The notes: generated by a model from the letters alone, not told the origin. Shown: positions 1 through 9,654, counted from the stretch's first letter. The stretch is 64,000 bases of DNA from Nocardioides luti (GCF_014212315.1 NZ_JACKXE010000001.1:3658001-3722000); one strand, 5' to 3'. Made by a program: numbers and translations.

Positions 1-1
1 G

Positions 2-2008
2 GTCGGGGCCGGCGTGCCGGTCGAGGTGGCCTCCGACGACACCCCCCTGGTCGCCGAACCCGCGCTGGCCCCGCTGGTCGAGGCGCTGCGGGCGGTGGTC
101 AACCTCGACAACGAGGACCCGGACCACCTCGACTTCCTCGACCCGCACCGCGCCCACGGGCTGCTGGTCTCGCCGCTCGCGGGCCTCGACGCCACCGACG
201 TCCGCGGCCTCTCCCGGCTGCTGCGGGTCCGGGAGAAGGCCCGCGCCGCCGCGGAGGGCCGGTCCCCGCGGCCCTCGCCGGAGCTGCTGCGCGAGGTCCT
301 GGTCGACCCGACCGTGCTCGACGGTGCCGAGGGCCCCGTCGCCGCACGCGTCGGCACGCTCGCCCGGCTGCTCCGCGGCGCCCGGGCCCGGCTCGACGCC
401 GGCGCCACCGCCGAGGAGGTCCTCTGGGAGCTGTGGGCCGGCACGTCCTGGCCGGCCCGGCTGCGCTCCTCGGTCGAGAGCGGCGGCGCGGGTGCCCGGC
501 TCGCCCACCGCGACCTCGACGCCGTCTGCGCGCTCTTCGAGACCGCCGCCCGCACCGAGGAGCAGCGCGGCCACACCTCGGTCGCCAACTTCCTCGACAC
601 GCTGGCCGCCCAGCAGATCCCGGCCGACAACCTCGCCGACCGCGGGGTCCGGGGGGAGGCCGTCCGGCTGCTCACCGCGCACCGCTCCAAGGGGCTCGAG
701 TGGCGCCTGGTCGTCGTCGCCCACGTCCAGGAGGAGGGCTGGCCGGACCTGCGCCGCCGCGGGTCGCTCCTGCAGGCCGACCGGATCGGCTCCGACGGGC
801 CGCTGCCACCCCTCTCGCTGCGCGAGTCGCTCATGGAGGAGCGCCGGCTCTTCTACGTCGCCTGCACCCGCGCCCGCCAGCGCCTGGTCGTGACCGCCGT
901 CGCCTCGCAGGACGACGACGGCGAGCAGCCCTCCCGCTTCCTGGCCGAGCTGGGGGTCAACGAGCGGCACCTCCAGGGCCGCCCCGTGCGGCCGCTGTCG
1001 ATGGCCGGGCTGGTGGCCGAGCTGCGCCGTACCGTCGCCGACCCCGCCCAGCCCGACGCTCTCCGTACCGCCGCCGCCCACCGGCTGGCCCGGCTCGCCG
1101 CCGAGCGGGTGGGCGAGCGGCCGCTGGTCGCGCACGCCGACCCCGCGTCCTGGTGGGGCACCCGGGCCGCGACCCGCTCGGACGTCCCCGTCCGGCCCGC
1201 CGACCTCCCGGTCACCCTGTCGGCGAGCGCCCTCAGCTCGCTGCTCACCTGCCCGGCCCGCTGGTTCCTCGAGCGCGAGGCCGGCGGCACGACCGCGTCC
1301 ACCGCCTCCCAGGGCTTCGGGCTGCTCGTGCACGCGATTGCCGAGCGCGTCGCGAAGGGCGAGCTCACCGACGACCCGGCCCAGGTCGACCAGCTGATGG
1401 AGCACGTCGACGCCGTGTGGGGCCGGCTGTCGTTCCGCACGCCCTGGTCGGCGAGCCGCGAGCGGAGCGAGGTGCGCGACGCCCTGGCCCGCTTCGTCGC
1501 CTGGCACGGCCGCCCCGGCGCCCGGACCCTGCTCGCCACCGAGGAGGAGCTGCGCGCCGAGGTGACCCTCCCCGACGGCCAGCGGGTCGGCCTCTACGGC
1601 TTCGCCGACCGGCTCGAGGTCGACGCCGACGGCCGCGTGGTCGTCGTCGACCTCAAGACCGGGAAGTACCCCCCCACCAACGAGGAGGTGACCCAGCACC
1701 CGCAGCTCGGCCTCTACCAGTACGCCGTCGCGCACGGCGCCGTCGACCACCTCCTCGACGCCCCCGGCGAGCCGGGCGGGGCCGAGCTCTGGCACCTGCG
1801 CAAGGAGTCCCGCGGTGCGGTCCGGACCCAGGCGCAGCCCCCGCAGGAGCCCGGCCCCGACGGCACGGTGCTCGTCGAGGTCCAGCTGATGGCGGCGGCC
1901 GAGGCGATCCGCGACGAGACCTTCCCGGCCCGCTCCGGCAACCACTGCGACACCTGCTCGTTCCTCGCGATCTGCCCGGTCAAGGGCGCCGGGACGGTGC
2001 TCTCGTGA
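2..2008 (+). CDS. adnA: AdnA subunit of the AdnAB helicase-nuclease, C-terminal part (5' end outside window)
   Basis: The reading frame is open from the first bases, so the N-terminal motor core lies upstream; 668 residues are visible. It shows late SF1 helicase motifs (TAHRSKGLEW about residue 222, VACTRARQRL about 285), then a RecB-like nuclease domain with VVVDLKTGKY near 548. One cysteine lies in LLTCPARW (about 416) and a CDTC-x5-C cluster ends the protein (about 649-658), the spacing of the iron-sulphur staple of AddB/AdnA nucleases. AdnAB is the mycobacterial-type motor-nuclease that resects double-strand breaks. The stop overlaps the GTG of adnB by 4 bp, so the two subunits are translationally coupled. 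The adnA-adnB order and the nudC-mrx1-uvrD2-whiB7 neighbours match Mycobacterium. Confidence 0.9.
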   Translation, partial: VGAGVPVEVASDDTPLVAEPALAPLVEALRAVVNLDNEDPDHLDFLDPHRAHGLLVSPLAGLDATDVRGLSRLLRVREKARAAAEGRSPRPSPELLREVLVDPTVLDGAEGPVAARVGTLARLLRGARARLDAGATAEEVLWELWAGTSWPARLRSSVESGGAGARLAHRDLDAVCALFETAARTEEQRGHTSVANFLDTLAAQQIPADNLADRGVRGEAVRLLTAHRSKGLEWRLVVVAHVQEEGWPDLRRRGSLLQADRIGSDGPLPPLSLRESLMEERRLFYVACTRARQRLVVTAVASQDDDGEQPSRFLAELGVNERHLQGRPVRPLSMAGLVAELRRTVADPAQPDALRTAAAHRLARLAAERVGERPLVAHADPASWWGTRAATRSDVPVRPADLPVTLSASALSSLLTCPARWFLEREAGGTTASTASQGFGLLVHAIAERVAKGELTDDPAQVDQLMEHVDAVWGRLSFRTPWSASRERSEVRDALARFVAWHGRPGARTLLATEEELRAEVTLPDGQRVGLYGFADRLEVDADGRVVVVDLKTGKYPPTNEEVTQHPQLGLYQYAVAHGAVDHLLDAPGEPGGAELWHLRKESRGAVRTQAQPPQEPGPDGTVLVEVQLMAAAEAIRDETFPARSGNHCDTCSFLAICPVKGAGTVLS

Positions 2009-5000
2009 CGACCACTGACGAGCGGGACCCGACGTCGGCCCTGTCCGCCGCGCCCCGGGTCCGCATCGACGACCCCGCCGACCTGCAGCGCGTGATGGGC
2101 ACCGACTTCCAGGTCAGCCCCCAGCAGTGGGCGGCGATCTCGGCGCCGCTCGAGCCGGCCGTCGTGATCGCCGGCGCCGGCTCCGGCAAGACCGCGCTGA
2201 TGGCCGCGCGCGTCGTCTACCTCGTGGTCACCGGCCAGGTCGCCGCCGACCAGGTGCTCGGCCTGACCTTCACGACCAAGGCCGCGAGTGAGCTCGGCCG
2301 CCGGATCCGCGACAGCCTCGCGGCGGCCGGCCACGGTCGCGGCGCCGCGGCGCTCGAGGGTGACGAGGAGGTGCTCGAGCCGACGGTCGCGACGTACAAC
2401 GCGTACGCGGCCGCGCTGCTCAGCGAGCACGGCCTGCGGATCGGGCACGAGCCCGACACCCGGGTGATGGCCGACGCCTCGCGCTACCAGCTCGCCGTCC
2501 GGGCGATCAGCCGGCACACCGGCCGCGTCGAGCTGCTGAGCGACCACCCGGAGACGGTCGTGACCAACCTGCTCGGGCTCGAGGGGGCGATGAGCGAGCA
2601 CCTGGTCGACGAGGCCGCCGTCCGGGAGTTCCAGCGCCGCGAGACCACGGCGTTCGAGGCCGCCCTCGAGACGGCCCGGGCCCGAACGGACATCCTCAAG
2701 GCCCTCAACACCCTGGGCCGCCGCGGTGAGCTGCTCGACCTCGTGCGCACCTACCGGCGGCTCAAGGCCGACCTCGGCCTGATGGACTTCTCCGACCAGA
2801 TCGCCCTCGCCGCCCAGCTCGCCGAGGAGCACCCCGACGTCGGGCGCCTGGAGCGGGAGAAGTTCCGCATCGTGCTGCTGGACGAGTACCAGGACACCTC
2901 CGTCGCCCAGGCCCGGATGTTGCGCCGGCTCTTCTCCGGCGACGACCCCGCACACGGCCGCGGCCACGCGGTCACCGCGGTCGGCGACCCCAACCAGGCG
3001 ATCTACGGCTGGCGCGGCGCCTCGGTCTCGAACATCCTCGGCTTCGGCCGCGACTTCCCGGCCGCCGACGGCTCGCCGGACGTCCCGACCCACCCGCTCA
3101 CGGTCAACCGCCGCTCCGACCGCCGGATCCTCGAGGTCGCCAACCGCCTGGCCGCGCCGCTGTACGCCCAGTTCCCGCAGGTGCGCGAGCTCGAGGCGGC
3201 CGAGAGCGCCGGTCCCGGAGCCGTGCGCACCCTCGTCCACGAGACGTACGCCGGCGAGCTGGCCTGGCTGGCGGGCGAGGTCGCCGCGACGCACGCCGCG
3301 ATGCCCGAGCCGGCCTGGCGCGAGATCGGGGTGCTGACCCGCGACAACGCCACCGCCGCCGACGTCTTCGACGCGTTGACGGCCGTGGACATCCCGGTCG
3401 AGATCGTCGGCCTCCAGGGGCTGCTGCGGCTGCCCGAGGTGGCCGAGGTGGTCGCGACGCTGACCCTGCTGCACGACCTGACGGCCAACGCCGCCCTGCT
3501 GACCCTCCTCACCGGCCCGCGCTGGGCGATCGGGCCGCGGGACCTGGCCCTGCTGGGGCGCCGGGCCCGGGTGCTGGCGGTCGAGGCGGACGACAGCGGC
3601 CTGCGGGAGATCGCGGCGCAGCTCGAGGCCGCGGTCGCCGGTGCCGACCCGACCGAGGTCAGCTCGCTGGCCGACGCGCTCGACGACCCGGGCGACGCGG
3701 CGTACTCCCCGGCCGCCCGCGAGCGCTTCGCGCTGCTGTCCGCCGAGCTGCGGATGCTGCGCACGCACGTGGGGGAGCCGCTGCTCGACCTGGTCCGCAA
3801 GATCGTCGACACGACCGGCATCGACGTCGAGCTGGCCTCGTCGGTCAGCGCGGCGGCGCGGGCCCGGCGCGACAACCTCGACCTGTTCGTCAAGGCGGTC
3901 GCGGAGTTCCAGGCCATCGACGGCGCGGTCAGCCTGGCGGCGCTGCTGGCCTACCTCACCGCCGAGGACGAGATGGGCACCGGCCTCGACATCGCGACGC
4001 CGACCGAGGCCGACTCGGTCAAGCTCCTGACCGTGCACCGCGCCAAGGGCCTGGAGTGGGACGCCGTCTTCCTCGTCGGCGTGTGCGAGGAGAAGTTCCC
4101 CACCACCCGCACCCGCACGCTGTGGCCGAACGGCCCCGCGGTGCTGCCGTCCCCGCTGCGCGGCGACGCGGCCGACCTGCCCCAGCTGCGGGGCCACGAG
4201 AAGGCCGACCTCGACGCCTTCAAGGCGGCGTCCCGGGCGCACGAGGCGCAGGAGGAGCTCCGGCTCGGGTACGTCGCCTTCACCCGGGCCCGCCACCTGC
4301 TGGTCGTCTCGTCGTACGTCTGGAACGAGTCCCGCAAGACCCCGCTCGGCCCCTCGCCGTACCAGGTCGCGGTCGCCGAGGCGCTGGCCGACTGGGGCCT
4401 CGAGCCCGACCGCTGGGAGACCAGGCCCGAGAAGGGCACCCTGAACCCGCTCCAGGTCGGCGCCGTCCAGGCCGCCTGGCCGGTCACCGAGCACACGGCC
4501 GAGGCGCTGCGCCGCATCGACGCCGCCGAGGTCGTGCGGGGCGCGATGGCCGAGCACGCCGCCGGCGGGCTCGTCGAGCCCGAGCTCGACATGGTGGAGG
4601 CCGCGATCGCCGCCGAGTGGGACGCCGAGCTCGACCGGCTGCTCGTCGAGGCCCGACGTGACCGCTCCGGGCACGTGTCGGTGCCGCTGCCGAGCAGCCT
4701 GTCCGCCACGGCGGTGGCCCGGCTGCGCGACGACCCGGTCGACTTCGCGCGCGACCTGGCGCGCCCGATGCCGCGCCAGCCGTCGCCGTCCGCCCGGTTC
4801 GGCACCCGCTTCCACGCCTGGGTCGAGGCCCGCTTCGGCCAGCAGGACCTCTTCGACCCCGAGGAGCTGCCCGGCCAGGGCGACCGCGGCATCGACTCCG
4901 AGAGCGACCTCGCCGAGCTCGTCGCCACCTTCGAGGCCGGCCCGTTCGCCGACCGGGTGCCGGTCGCGGTCGAGGCGCCGTTCTCGCTGGTGCTCGCCGG

Positions 5001-5271
5001 CCAGGTCGTCCGGGGCCGGATCGACGCGGTCTACGCCGAGCAGGTCGACGGCGCCGACGGCTACCTCGTCGTCGACTGGAAGACCAACCAGCGCGCCTCC
5101 GCCGACCCGCTCCAGCTCGGGCTGTACCGCCAGGCGTGGGCCGACCTCCGCGGCGTGCCCGTCGAGCGCGTCCGCGCCGCGTTCTACTACGTCCGCACCG
5201 GCGAGCTGGTCGAGCCCACGGGCCTGCCCGCGCGCGCCGACCTCGAGGCGCTGGTCGGCGACGCCGGGTGA
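2005..5271 (+). CDS. adnB: AdnB subunit of the AdnAB ATP-dependent helicase-nuclease
   Basis: This 1088-residue UvrD-like helicase has a C-terminal RecB-type nuclease. The Walker A is GAGSGKT at 57-63, the Walker B LLDEYQDTS is at about 291-299, GDPNQAIYGWRG follows at about 326, and motif VI is GYVAFTRARHLL near 755. The nuclease metal motif VVDWKTNQ lies near 1022 with GRIDAVY upstream. Unlike AdnA, no cysteine cluster closes the nuclease domain. AdnB is the main ATP-driven motor of the complex in mycobacteria. The GTG start at 2005 overlaps the adnA stop; an open frame continues upstream inside adnA, but the coupling and family length (about 1090 residues) favour this start. Confidence 0.92.
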   Translation: MTTTDERDPTSALSAAPRVRIDDPADLQRVMGTDFQVSPQQWAAISAPLEPAVVIAGAGSGKTALMAARVVYLVVTGQVAADQVLGLTFTTKAASELGRRIRDSLAAAGHGRGAAALEGDEEVLEPTVATYNAYAAALLSEHGLRIGHEPDTRVMADASRYQLAVRAISRHTGRVELLSDHPETVVTNLLGLEGAMSEHLVDEAAVREFQRRETTAFEAALETARARTDILKALNTLGRRGELLDLVRTYRRLKADLGLMDFSDQIALAAQLAEEHPDVGRLEREKFRIVLLDEYQDTSVAQARMLRRLFSGDDPAHGRGHAVTAVGDPNQAIYGWRGASVSNILGFGRDFPAADGSPDVPTHPLTVNRRSDRRILEVANRLAAPLYAQFPQVRELEAAESAGPGAVRTLVHETYAGELAWLAGEVAATHAAMPEPAWREIGVLTRDNATAADVFDALTAVDIPVEIVGLQGLLRLPEVAEVVATLTLLHDLTANAALLTLLTGPRWAIGPRDLALLGRRARVLAVEADDSGLREIAAQLEAAVAGADPTEVSSLADALDDPGDAAYSPAARERFALLSAELRMLRTHVGEPLLDLVRKIVDTTGIDVELASSVSAAARARRDNLDLFVKAVAEFQAIDGAVSLAALLAYLTAEDEMGTGLDIATPTEADSVKLLTVHRAKGLEWDAVFLVGVCEEKFPTTRTRTLWPNGPAVLPSPLRGDAADLPQLRGHEKADLDAFKAASRAHEAQEELRLGYVAFTRARHLLVVSSYVWNESRKTPLGPSPYQVAVAEALADWGLEPDRWETRPEKGTLNPLQVGAVQAAWPVTEHTAEALRRIDAAEVVRGAMAEHAAGGLVEPELDMVEAAIAAEWDAELDRLLVEARRDRSGHVSVPLPSSLSATAVARLRDDPVDFARDLARPMPRQPSPSARFGTRFHAWVEARFGQQDLFDPEELPGQGDRGIDSESDLAELVATFEAGPFADRVPVAVEAPFSLVLAGQVVRGRIDAVYAEQVDGADGYLVVDWKTNQRASADPLQLGLYRQAWADLRGVPVERVRAAFYYVRTGELVEPTGLPARADLEALVGDAG

Positions 5272-5293
5272 CCGGCGGGTCTAGGGTCGGCCC

Positions 5294-5944
5294 ATGAGCA
5301 CACCAGCCATCGTGGTCGTGGGGGCCGGTCCCGGCGTGAGCGGCTCGGTCGCGCGCCTCTTCGCCGCCGAGGGGTACGCCGTCGGCCTGGTCGGCATCGA
5401 CGCGGCGCCGCTGTCCGAGCTGGAGGCGACCATCGCCGACGTGGACGTGCGGACCGCGATCGCCGACCTGACCGACGTGGAGTCGGCCACCCACGCGATC
5501 ACCGGGCTCGGCGACCACTTCGGCCGGATCGACGTGCTGCACTTCAACCCCAGCGCGTTCCGCGAGAAGGACCCGCTCGAGCTGACCGTCGCCGAACTGC
5601 TCCAGGACGTCGCGCTCGGCGTCGGTGCGCTGCTCACCGCCGTGCAGGCGGCGAGGCCCTACCTCTCGTCCGGTGCCCGGGTCACCGTGACCGGGTCGAT
5701 GGCGGCCGACGAGCCATGGCACCGGGCGGCCTCGCTCGGCGTGCAGAAGGCCGGCGTCCGCAACCTCGTGCACAGCCTCGAGGCCACGCTCGCGCCCGAC
5801 GGCATCCGCGCGGTCTCGGTCACCGTGCAGGGCACGCTCGCCCGGGAGGGCGCCTTCACCCCGGACCGGGTGGCCGCGGCGATCCTGGCCGCGTCCCGCC
5901 AGGACGAGGACGGCTGGCGCACCGACGTGCCGTACGCCGGCTGA
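5294..5944 (+). CDS. SDR-like NAD(P)-binding protein lacking the catalytic tyrosine
   Basis: A 216-residue Rossmann protein of short-chain dehydrogenase type. The glycine-rich nucleotide loop is VVGAGPGVSGS (8-18), and VTGSMA (S135) sits where the SDR catalytic serine is expected. The YxxxK position reads LGVQK (148-152): the lysine is kept but tyrosine is replaced by leucine, so classical SDR chemistry is doubtful. It starts 22 bp after adnB and may be read through from it, although the two functions have no obvious link. A second SDR with the same kind of opening (AIIGAGAGLGAAVA) and also without YxxxK lies at 52376-53041. The fold is clear; activity and substrate are unknown. Confidence 0.75.
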   Translation: MSTPAIVVVGAGPGVSGSVARLFAAEGYAVGLVGIDAAPLSELEATIADVDVRTAIADLTDVESATHAITGLGDHFGRIDVLHFNPSAFREKDPLELTVAELLQDVALGVGALLTAVQAARPYLSSGARVTVTGSMAADEPWHRAASLGVQKAGVRNLVHSLEATLAPDGIRAVSVTVQGTLAREGAFTPDRVAAAILAASRQDEDGWRTDVPYAG

Positions 5945-5946
5945 GG

Positions 5947-7008
5947 TCAGCCGACCCGGTCGAGCCCGGCCTCCGCCTGTTCGTCGAGCCACCGGCGTAC
6001 GCCCCGGGCCGCGACGCGGCCCGCACGGTTCGCCCCGATGGTGCTGGCCGACGGGCCGTAGCCCACGAGCTGCACGCGCGGGTCGGCCACGGACTGCGTC
6101 CCGTCCAGCTGGATGCCGCCGTGCGGCGAGCGCAGGTGCAGCGGCGCGAGGTGCCGCACCGCCGGCCGGAAGCCGGTCGCCCACAGGATCACGTCGACCG
6201 GCTCGAAGGACCCGTCCGCCCACCGCACGCCGGTCGGCTCGATCGCGGCGAACATCGGGCGGCGGCGGTAGGCGCCGAGCCGCTCGGCCTCGCGCTCCTG
6301 CTCGCGCAGCGCCAGCCCGGTGACGCTCACGACGCTGGCCGGCGGCAGCCCGCGCCGCACCCGGTCCTCGACCAGGGCCACGGCGGCCCGCCCGACCTCG
6401 GGGGTGAAGTCGTCGGTGCGCCACACCGGCGCGCGCCGCGTCACCCAGAGCGTGTCGGTCACCGGCGCCAGCTCGCCGAGGAACTGCACGGCCGACGCGC
6501 CACCGCCGACGACCAGCACCCGACGGCCGCGGAGCCGCTCGGGTCCGGGGTAGGTCGCCGTGTGCAGCTGCTCGCCGCGGAAGGTCTCGATGCCGGGGTA
6601 GTGGGGCAGGTGCGGCTGCGACCACGTCCCCGTCGCGTTCACCAGGGTCCGGGTCGTCCAGGTCCGCGCGCCGGCGTGCACGACCAGCAGCCCGTCGTCG
6701 TCGGTCACCGTGTCGACGCGGACCGGCCGGACGACGGGGAGGTCGTGCTCGCGCTCGTAGGCCGCGAAGTACGCCGGCACGACGGTGTTGGCGCGACCCT
6801 CGGGAGCCCCGGGGGAATGCGAGTCGGGCAGCGCCGCGACCCCGTGCACGTCGTGCATGGTCAGCGAGTCCCACCGGTGCTGCCAGGCCCCGCCGGGGGC
6901 GTCGTCGGCGTCGAGCACGGCGTGCGCGACGCCGAGCCGCGCCAGGTGGTACGACGCCGACAGCCCGGCCTGGCCGGCGCCGACGACGACGGAGTCGAGG
7001 ATCTGCAC
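5947..7008 (-). CDS. FMO-like flavin-dependent monooxygenase/oxidoreductase
   Basis: A 353-residue flavoprotein. The FAD-binding VVVGAGQAGLSA begins at residue 7, the NADPH-binding VVGGGASAV is at 166-174, and the FMO fingerprint FRGEQLHTATY is at 143-153, with NATGTWS at 124-130. The fingerprint ends in tyrosine rather than the tryptophan usual in Baeyer-Villiger enzymes, so an N- or S-oxidising FMO, or a CzcO-type oxidoreductase, fits better. It converges with the preceding SDR with only 2 bp between the stops. It is probably cytosolic; no substrate can be assigned from its neighbours. Confidence 0.8.
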   Translation of the reverse strand: MQILDSVVVGAGQAGLSASYHLARLGVAHAVLDADDAPGGAWQHRWDSLTMHDVHGVAALPDSHSPGAPEGRANTVVPAYFAAYEREHDLPVVRPVRVDTVTDDDGLLVVHAGARTWTTRTLVNATGTWSQPHLPHYPGIETFRGEQLHTATYPGPERLRGRRVLVVGGGASAVQFLGELAPVTDTLWVTRRAPVWRTDDFTPEVGRAAVALVEDRVRRGLPPASVVSVTGLALREQEREAERLGAYRRRPMFAAIEPTGVRWADGSFEPVDVILWATGFRPAVRHLAPLHLRSPHGGIQLDGTQSVADPRVQLVGYGPSASTIGANRAGRVAARGVRRWLDEQAEAGLDRVG

Positions 7009-7056
7009 ACCCGGACAACGCCGACGACGCGCCTTCTATGCCGGCCCGGGCGCGGC

Positions 7057-7998
7057 TCAGCCCAGCGCGAGCCAGGCGCGCAGCAGGTCCACGAGGCCCA
7101 CCAGCGCCACCACCCCGAGCACGAGGACGGTCGCGAGCAGCGCGAGCGGCATCGCCACCCACAGCAGCAGGAACACCCACCGCGCCACCAGGCCGACCGG
7201 GCCGGCCCGGCCACGGGCGCGGATCGCGGAGTACCGGCCGGACCAGAGCCGGTGCCACTGGCCGTAGGAGTCGGGCAGGAACGGCACCCACGGGTCGCGG
7301 GTGCGCACCGCCAGCGCCACCAGGCCGTACGACGTGCGCGGCAGCGGTCGGGGCGCCGACCCCGGCTGCCCGGTGGGAGCGGAGGTCGCCGCGACCTCGG
7401 GGTCGGGCAGGAGCAGCGCCCGGGCCTCCGGGGTGTCGACCAGCTCGGGGCGTTGCCGCGCCCAACCGCGCAGCACGTCGACGACCCGCGGCCAGTCCGC
7501 CCCGTCGCCGAACGCCACCTCGCCGGCCGGGCCGACCACGACGAGGCGGGCGTGCAGCCGGCCGCGGCCGAGGCCGCGCGGACGGGGGTCGTCGGCCGTC
7601 GTCGCGGACCACGTCGTGCCCGAGGCGGGCAGGTAGCGCAGCCGCACCGCCTGGTCGCGGTGCACCTGCACCTCGACGTGCCCGCCGCGCTCGCGCCGGC
7701 ACTCGTCGCCGGTCAGCACCGTGCGGCCGGGGCGGCGCACGAGCTGTCCCGCGAGAGCGACCAGGCCGAGCCCGAGCAACAGGGCCAGGGGCACGAGCAC
7801 CACGAACCCGATCGCGGTGCCGCCGGCGGAGGTCGGCCGGTCGGACACGGTGAAGCCGTCACCCAGCACGGCGCGCACGAGCGCGACCACGAGCCCGGCC
7901 TCGACGAAGCCGCCGGCGACCAGCATCGCGAGGAGGGTCGCCCGTGGTTCGCGGACCACCACCTCGTCCGGGGTGGGACCGCCGACGGGACGGGTCAC
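7057..7998 (-). CDS. Hypothetical membrane protein
   Basis: This 313-residue protein has two N-terminal hydrophobic segments (about 20-45 and 60-85), a polar middle domain of about 170 residues and a strongly hydrophobic C-terminal segment (about 270-305). I do not recognise the family. The GTG start at 7998 was chosen because it lies 5 bp after the deoD stop on the same strand; the longer open frame upstream lies inside deoD. The arrangement suggests co-transcription with deoD. Proline- and arginine-rich linkers are typical of poorly conserved actinobacterial membrane proteins. Confidence 0.6.
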   Translation of the reverse strand: MTRPVGGPTPDEVVVREPRATLLAMLVAGGFVEAGLVVALVRAVLGDGFTVSDRPTSAGGTAIGFVVLVPLALLLGLGLVALAGQLVRRPGRTVLTGDECRRERGGHVEVQVHRDQAVRLRYLPASGTTWSATTADDPRPRGLGRGRLHARLVVVGPAGEVAFGDGADWPRVVDVLRGWARQRPELVDTPEARALLLPDPEVAATSAPTGQPGSAPRPLPRTSYGLVALAVRTRDPWVPFLPDSYGQWHRLWSGRYSAIRARGRAGPVGLVARWVFLLLWVAMPLALLATVLVLGVVALVGLVDLLRAWLALG

Positions 7999-8003
7999 GC
8001 CGC

Positions 8004-8717
8004 TCAGGACGCGAGCGCGGCGGTGAGGGCGATCTCGACCATCGCGCCGAAGGTCTGCTCCCGCTCCTGCGACGTGGTCTCCTCGCCGGTCACGATGTGG
8101 TCGGAGACGGTGCAGATCGCCAGGGCGCGGCGGCCGTGCTTCGCGGCCAGCGTGTAGAGCGCCGAGGCCTCCATCTCGACCGCGAGGACGCCGTACTCGA
8201 CCATCCGGGCGGTGAGCTCGGGGCGCGGGCTGTAGAACGAGTCGCTGCTGAAGATCAGGCCGACGTGCACGCCCGCGCCGTCCGCCAGCGACCCGGCCGC
8301 GTCGTGCGCCGCCCGCAGCAGGGCGAAGTCCGCCACGGGGGCGTAGTCGAGGCCCTCGAAGCGGATCGTGTTCATCGACGAGTCGGTGCAGGCGCCGGAG
8401 GCGATCACGAGGTCGCGGACGGCGAGCTTCTCGGTCAGCGCGCCGCACGAGCCGACGCGGACGATCGCCTGGACGTCGTACTCGCTGAACAGCTCGTTCG
8501 CGTAGATCGCCAGCGACGGCTGGCCCATGCCGGACCCCTGCACGGAGACGCGGTGGCCGCGCCAGGTGCCGGTGTAGCCGTACATCCCGCGGACCTCGCT
8601 GTAGCAGCGGGCGTCGTCGAGGAACGTCTCCGCGATCCACCGCGCACGCAGCGGGTCGCCGGGCATGAGGACGAGGGGGGCGATGTCGCCGGGGGCGGCG
8701 CCGATGTGGGTGCTCAC
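8004..8717 (-). CDS. deoD: Purine-nucleoside phosphorylase, DeoD type
   Basis: DeoD cleaves purine nucleosides with phosphate to give the free base and (deoxy)ribose-1-phosphate in cytosolic purine salvage. The 237 residues follow the hexameric bacterial enzyme closely: the N-terminal histidine (H4), VLMPGDPLRAR (16-26, phosphate-binding arginine R24), GSGMGQPS (61-68), IVRVGSCGAL (85-94, with R87), the ribose-contact segment VEMEAS and ICTVSDHI, which carries the catalytic aspartate. The start is ATG at 8717. It is divergent from nudC (23 bp between starts) and upstream of the membrane protein at 7057-7998. Confidence 0.92.
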   Translation of the reverse strand: MSTHIGAAPGDIAPLVLMPGDPLRARWIAETFLDDARCYSEVRGMYGYTGTWRGHRVSVQGSGMGQPSLAIYANELFSEYDVQAIVRVGSCGALTEKLAVRDLVIASGACTDSSMNTIRFEGLDYAPVADFALLRAAHDAAGSLADGAGVHVGLIFSSDSFYSPRPELTARMVEYGVLAVEMEASALYTLAAKHGRRALAICTVSDHIVTGEETTSQEREQTFGAMVEIALTAALAS

Positions 8718-8740
8718 CGGCCGAAGACTAGCCTCGGTCC

Positions 8741-9652
8741 GTGACGTTCCCGCACGTGCAGCTGTCCGCGAATCCCCACGACCGCTCCGGGGTCCGGCGC
8801 GACGACGAGGCCTGGCTCGAGGAGCGGTGGGCCGACCCGGAGACCCGCGTCCTGGTGGTCAACGGCACCCGGGTCCGCCCGGTCGGAGGCGCCCTGGAGT
8901 GGGTCGCGCCGACGGACGCGCCCGACGGGCTGCGGGTGCTCCTCGGCGAGCGCGACGACCGGGCGTGGTTCGCGCTGGTGGTCGACCCCGACGCGGCGCC
9001 GGGGGAGCGGTCCGACTGGGTGCCGCTGCGCAACCTGCTCCCGCACCTGGCCGGCGCGGGCGTGCCCGAGGCCCCGCTGGTGCTGCACGCGATCGGCCTC
9101 GCGGAGTGGCTCTTCGCCACGTCGTACTGCCCCCGCTGCGGCGGCACCCTCGAGCCCCGCAAGGCCGGCCACGAGCTCGTCTGCACGTCGTGCGGGAAGT
9201 CGCAGTTCCCGCGCACCGACCCCGCCGTGATCATGCTGGTGACGACCGGCGAGCCCGGCGCCGAGGACGAGCGCTGTCTGCTCGGCCGTCAGGCCGTCTG
9301 GCCCGAGGGCCGCTTCTCCACGCTCGCGGGCTTCTGCGAGCCGGGCGAGACGCTCGAGGACGCCGTACGCCGCGAGGTCGCCGAGGAGGTCGGGGTGCGC
9401 GTCGGCGCGGTCGACTACTTCGGCAACCAGCCGTGGCCGCTGCCGGCCAGCCTGATGCTGGGCTTCTTCGGCCGCGCCGAGTCCACCGAGATCCGCGTCG
9501 ACGAGGACGAGATCGAGGACGCCCGCTGGTTCACCCGCGCGGAGATGAAGGCCCAGGCCGAGGCCGGCACCCTGATCCTGCCCGGGGGCGTCTCGATCTC
9601 GCACTCACTGGTGGAGCACTGGTACGGCGGGCGGCTGCCGGGCCACTGGTGA
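8741..9652 (+). CDS. nudC: NAD+/NADH diphosphatase NudC (Nudix family)
   Basis: NudC hydrolyses NADH/NAD+ to NMN(H) and AMP; the family can also remove NAD caps from RNA. The 303-residue chain has the zinc ribbon CPRCGG...CTSCGK (about 129-151), a Nudix box GFCEPGETLEDAVRREVAEE (about 198-217) and the NADH-specificity motif NQPWPLPASLM, the family's SQPWPFPxS. It begins with GTG at 8741. The gene occupies the same place beside adnB, mrx1 and uvrD2 as in Mycobacterium. A large palindrome (9655-9734) separates it from the convergent mrx1. Confidence 0.93.
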   Translation: MTFPHVQLSANPHDRSGVRRDDEAWLEERWADPETRVLVVNGTRVRPVGGALEWVAPTDAPDGLRVLLGERDDRAWFALVVDPDAAPGERSDWVPLRNLLPHLAGAGVPEAPLVLHAIGLAEWLFATSYCPRCGGTLEPRKAGHELVCTSCGKSQFPRTDPAVIMLVTTGEPGAEDERCLLGRQAVWPEGRFSTLAGFCEPGETLEDAVRREVAEEVGVRVGAVDYFGNQPWPLPASLMLGFFGRAESTEIRVDEDEIEDARWFTRAEMKAQAEAGTLILPGGVSISHSLVEHWYGGRLPGHW

Positions 9653-9654
9653 CG

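Noticed and set aside
1714..4815. A very long open frame on the minus strand opposite adnA/adnB
   Set aside because: GC-rich codons remove stops on the opposite strand; its translation is low-complexity, without motifs, and the plus strand holds an intact helicase-nuclease.
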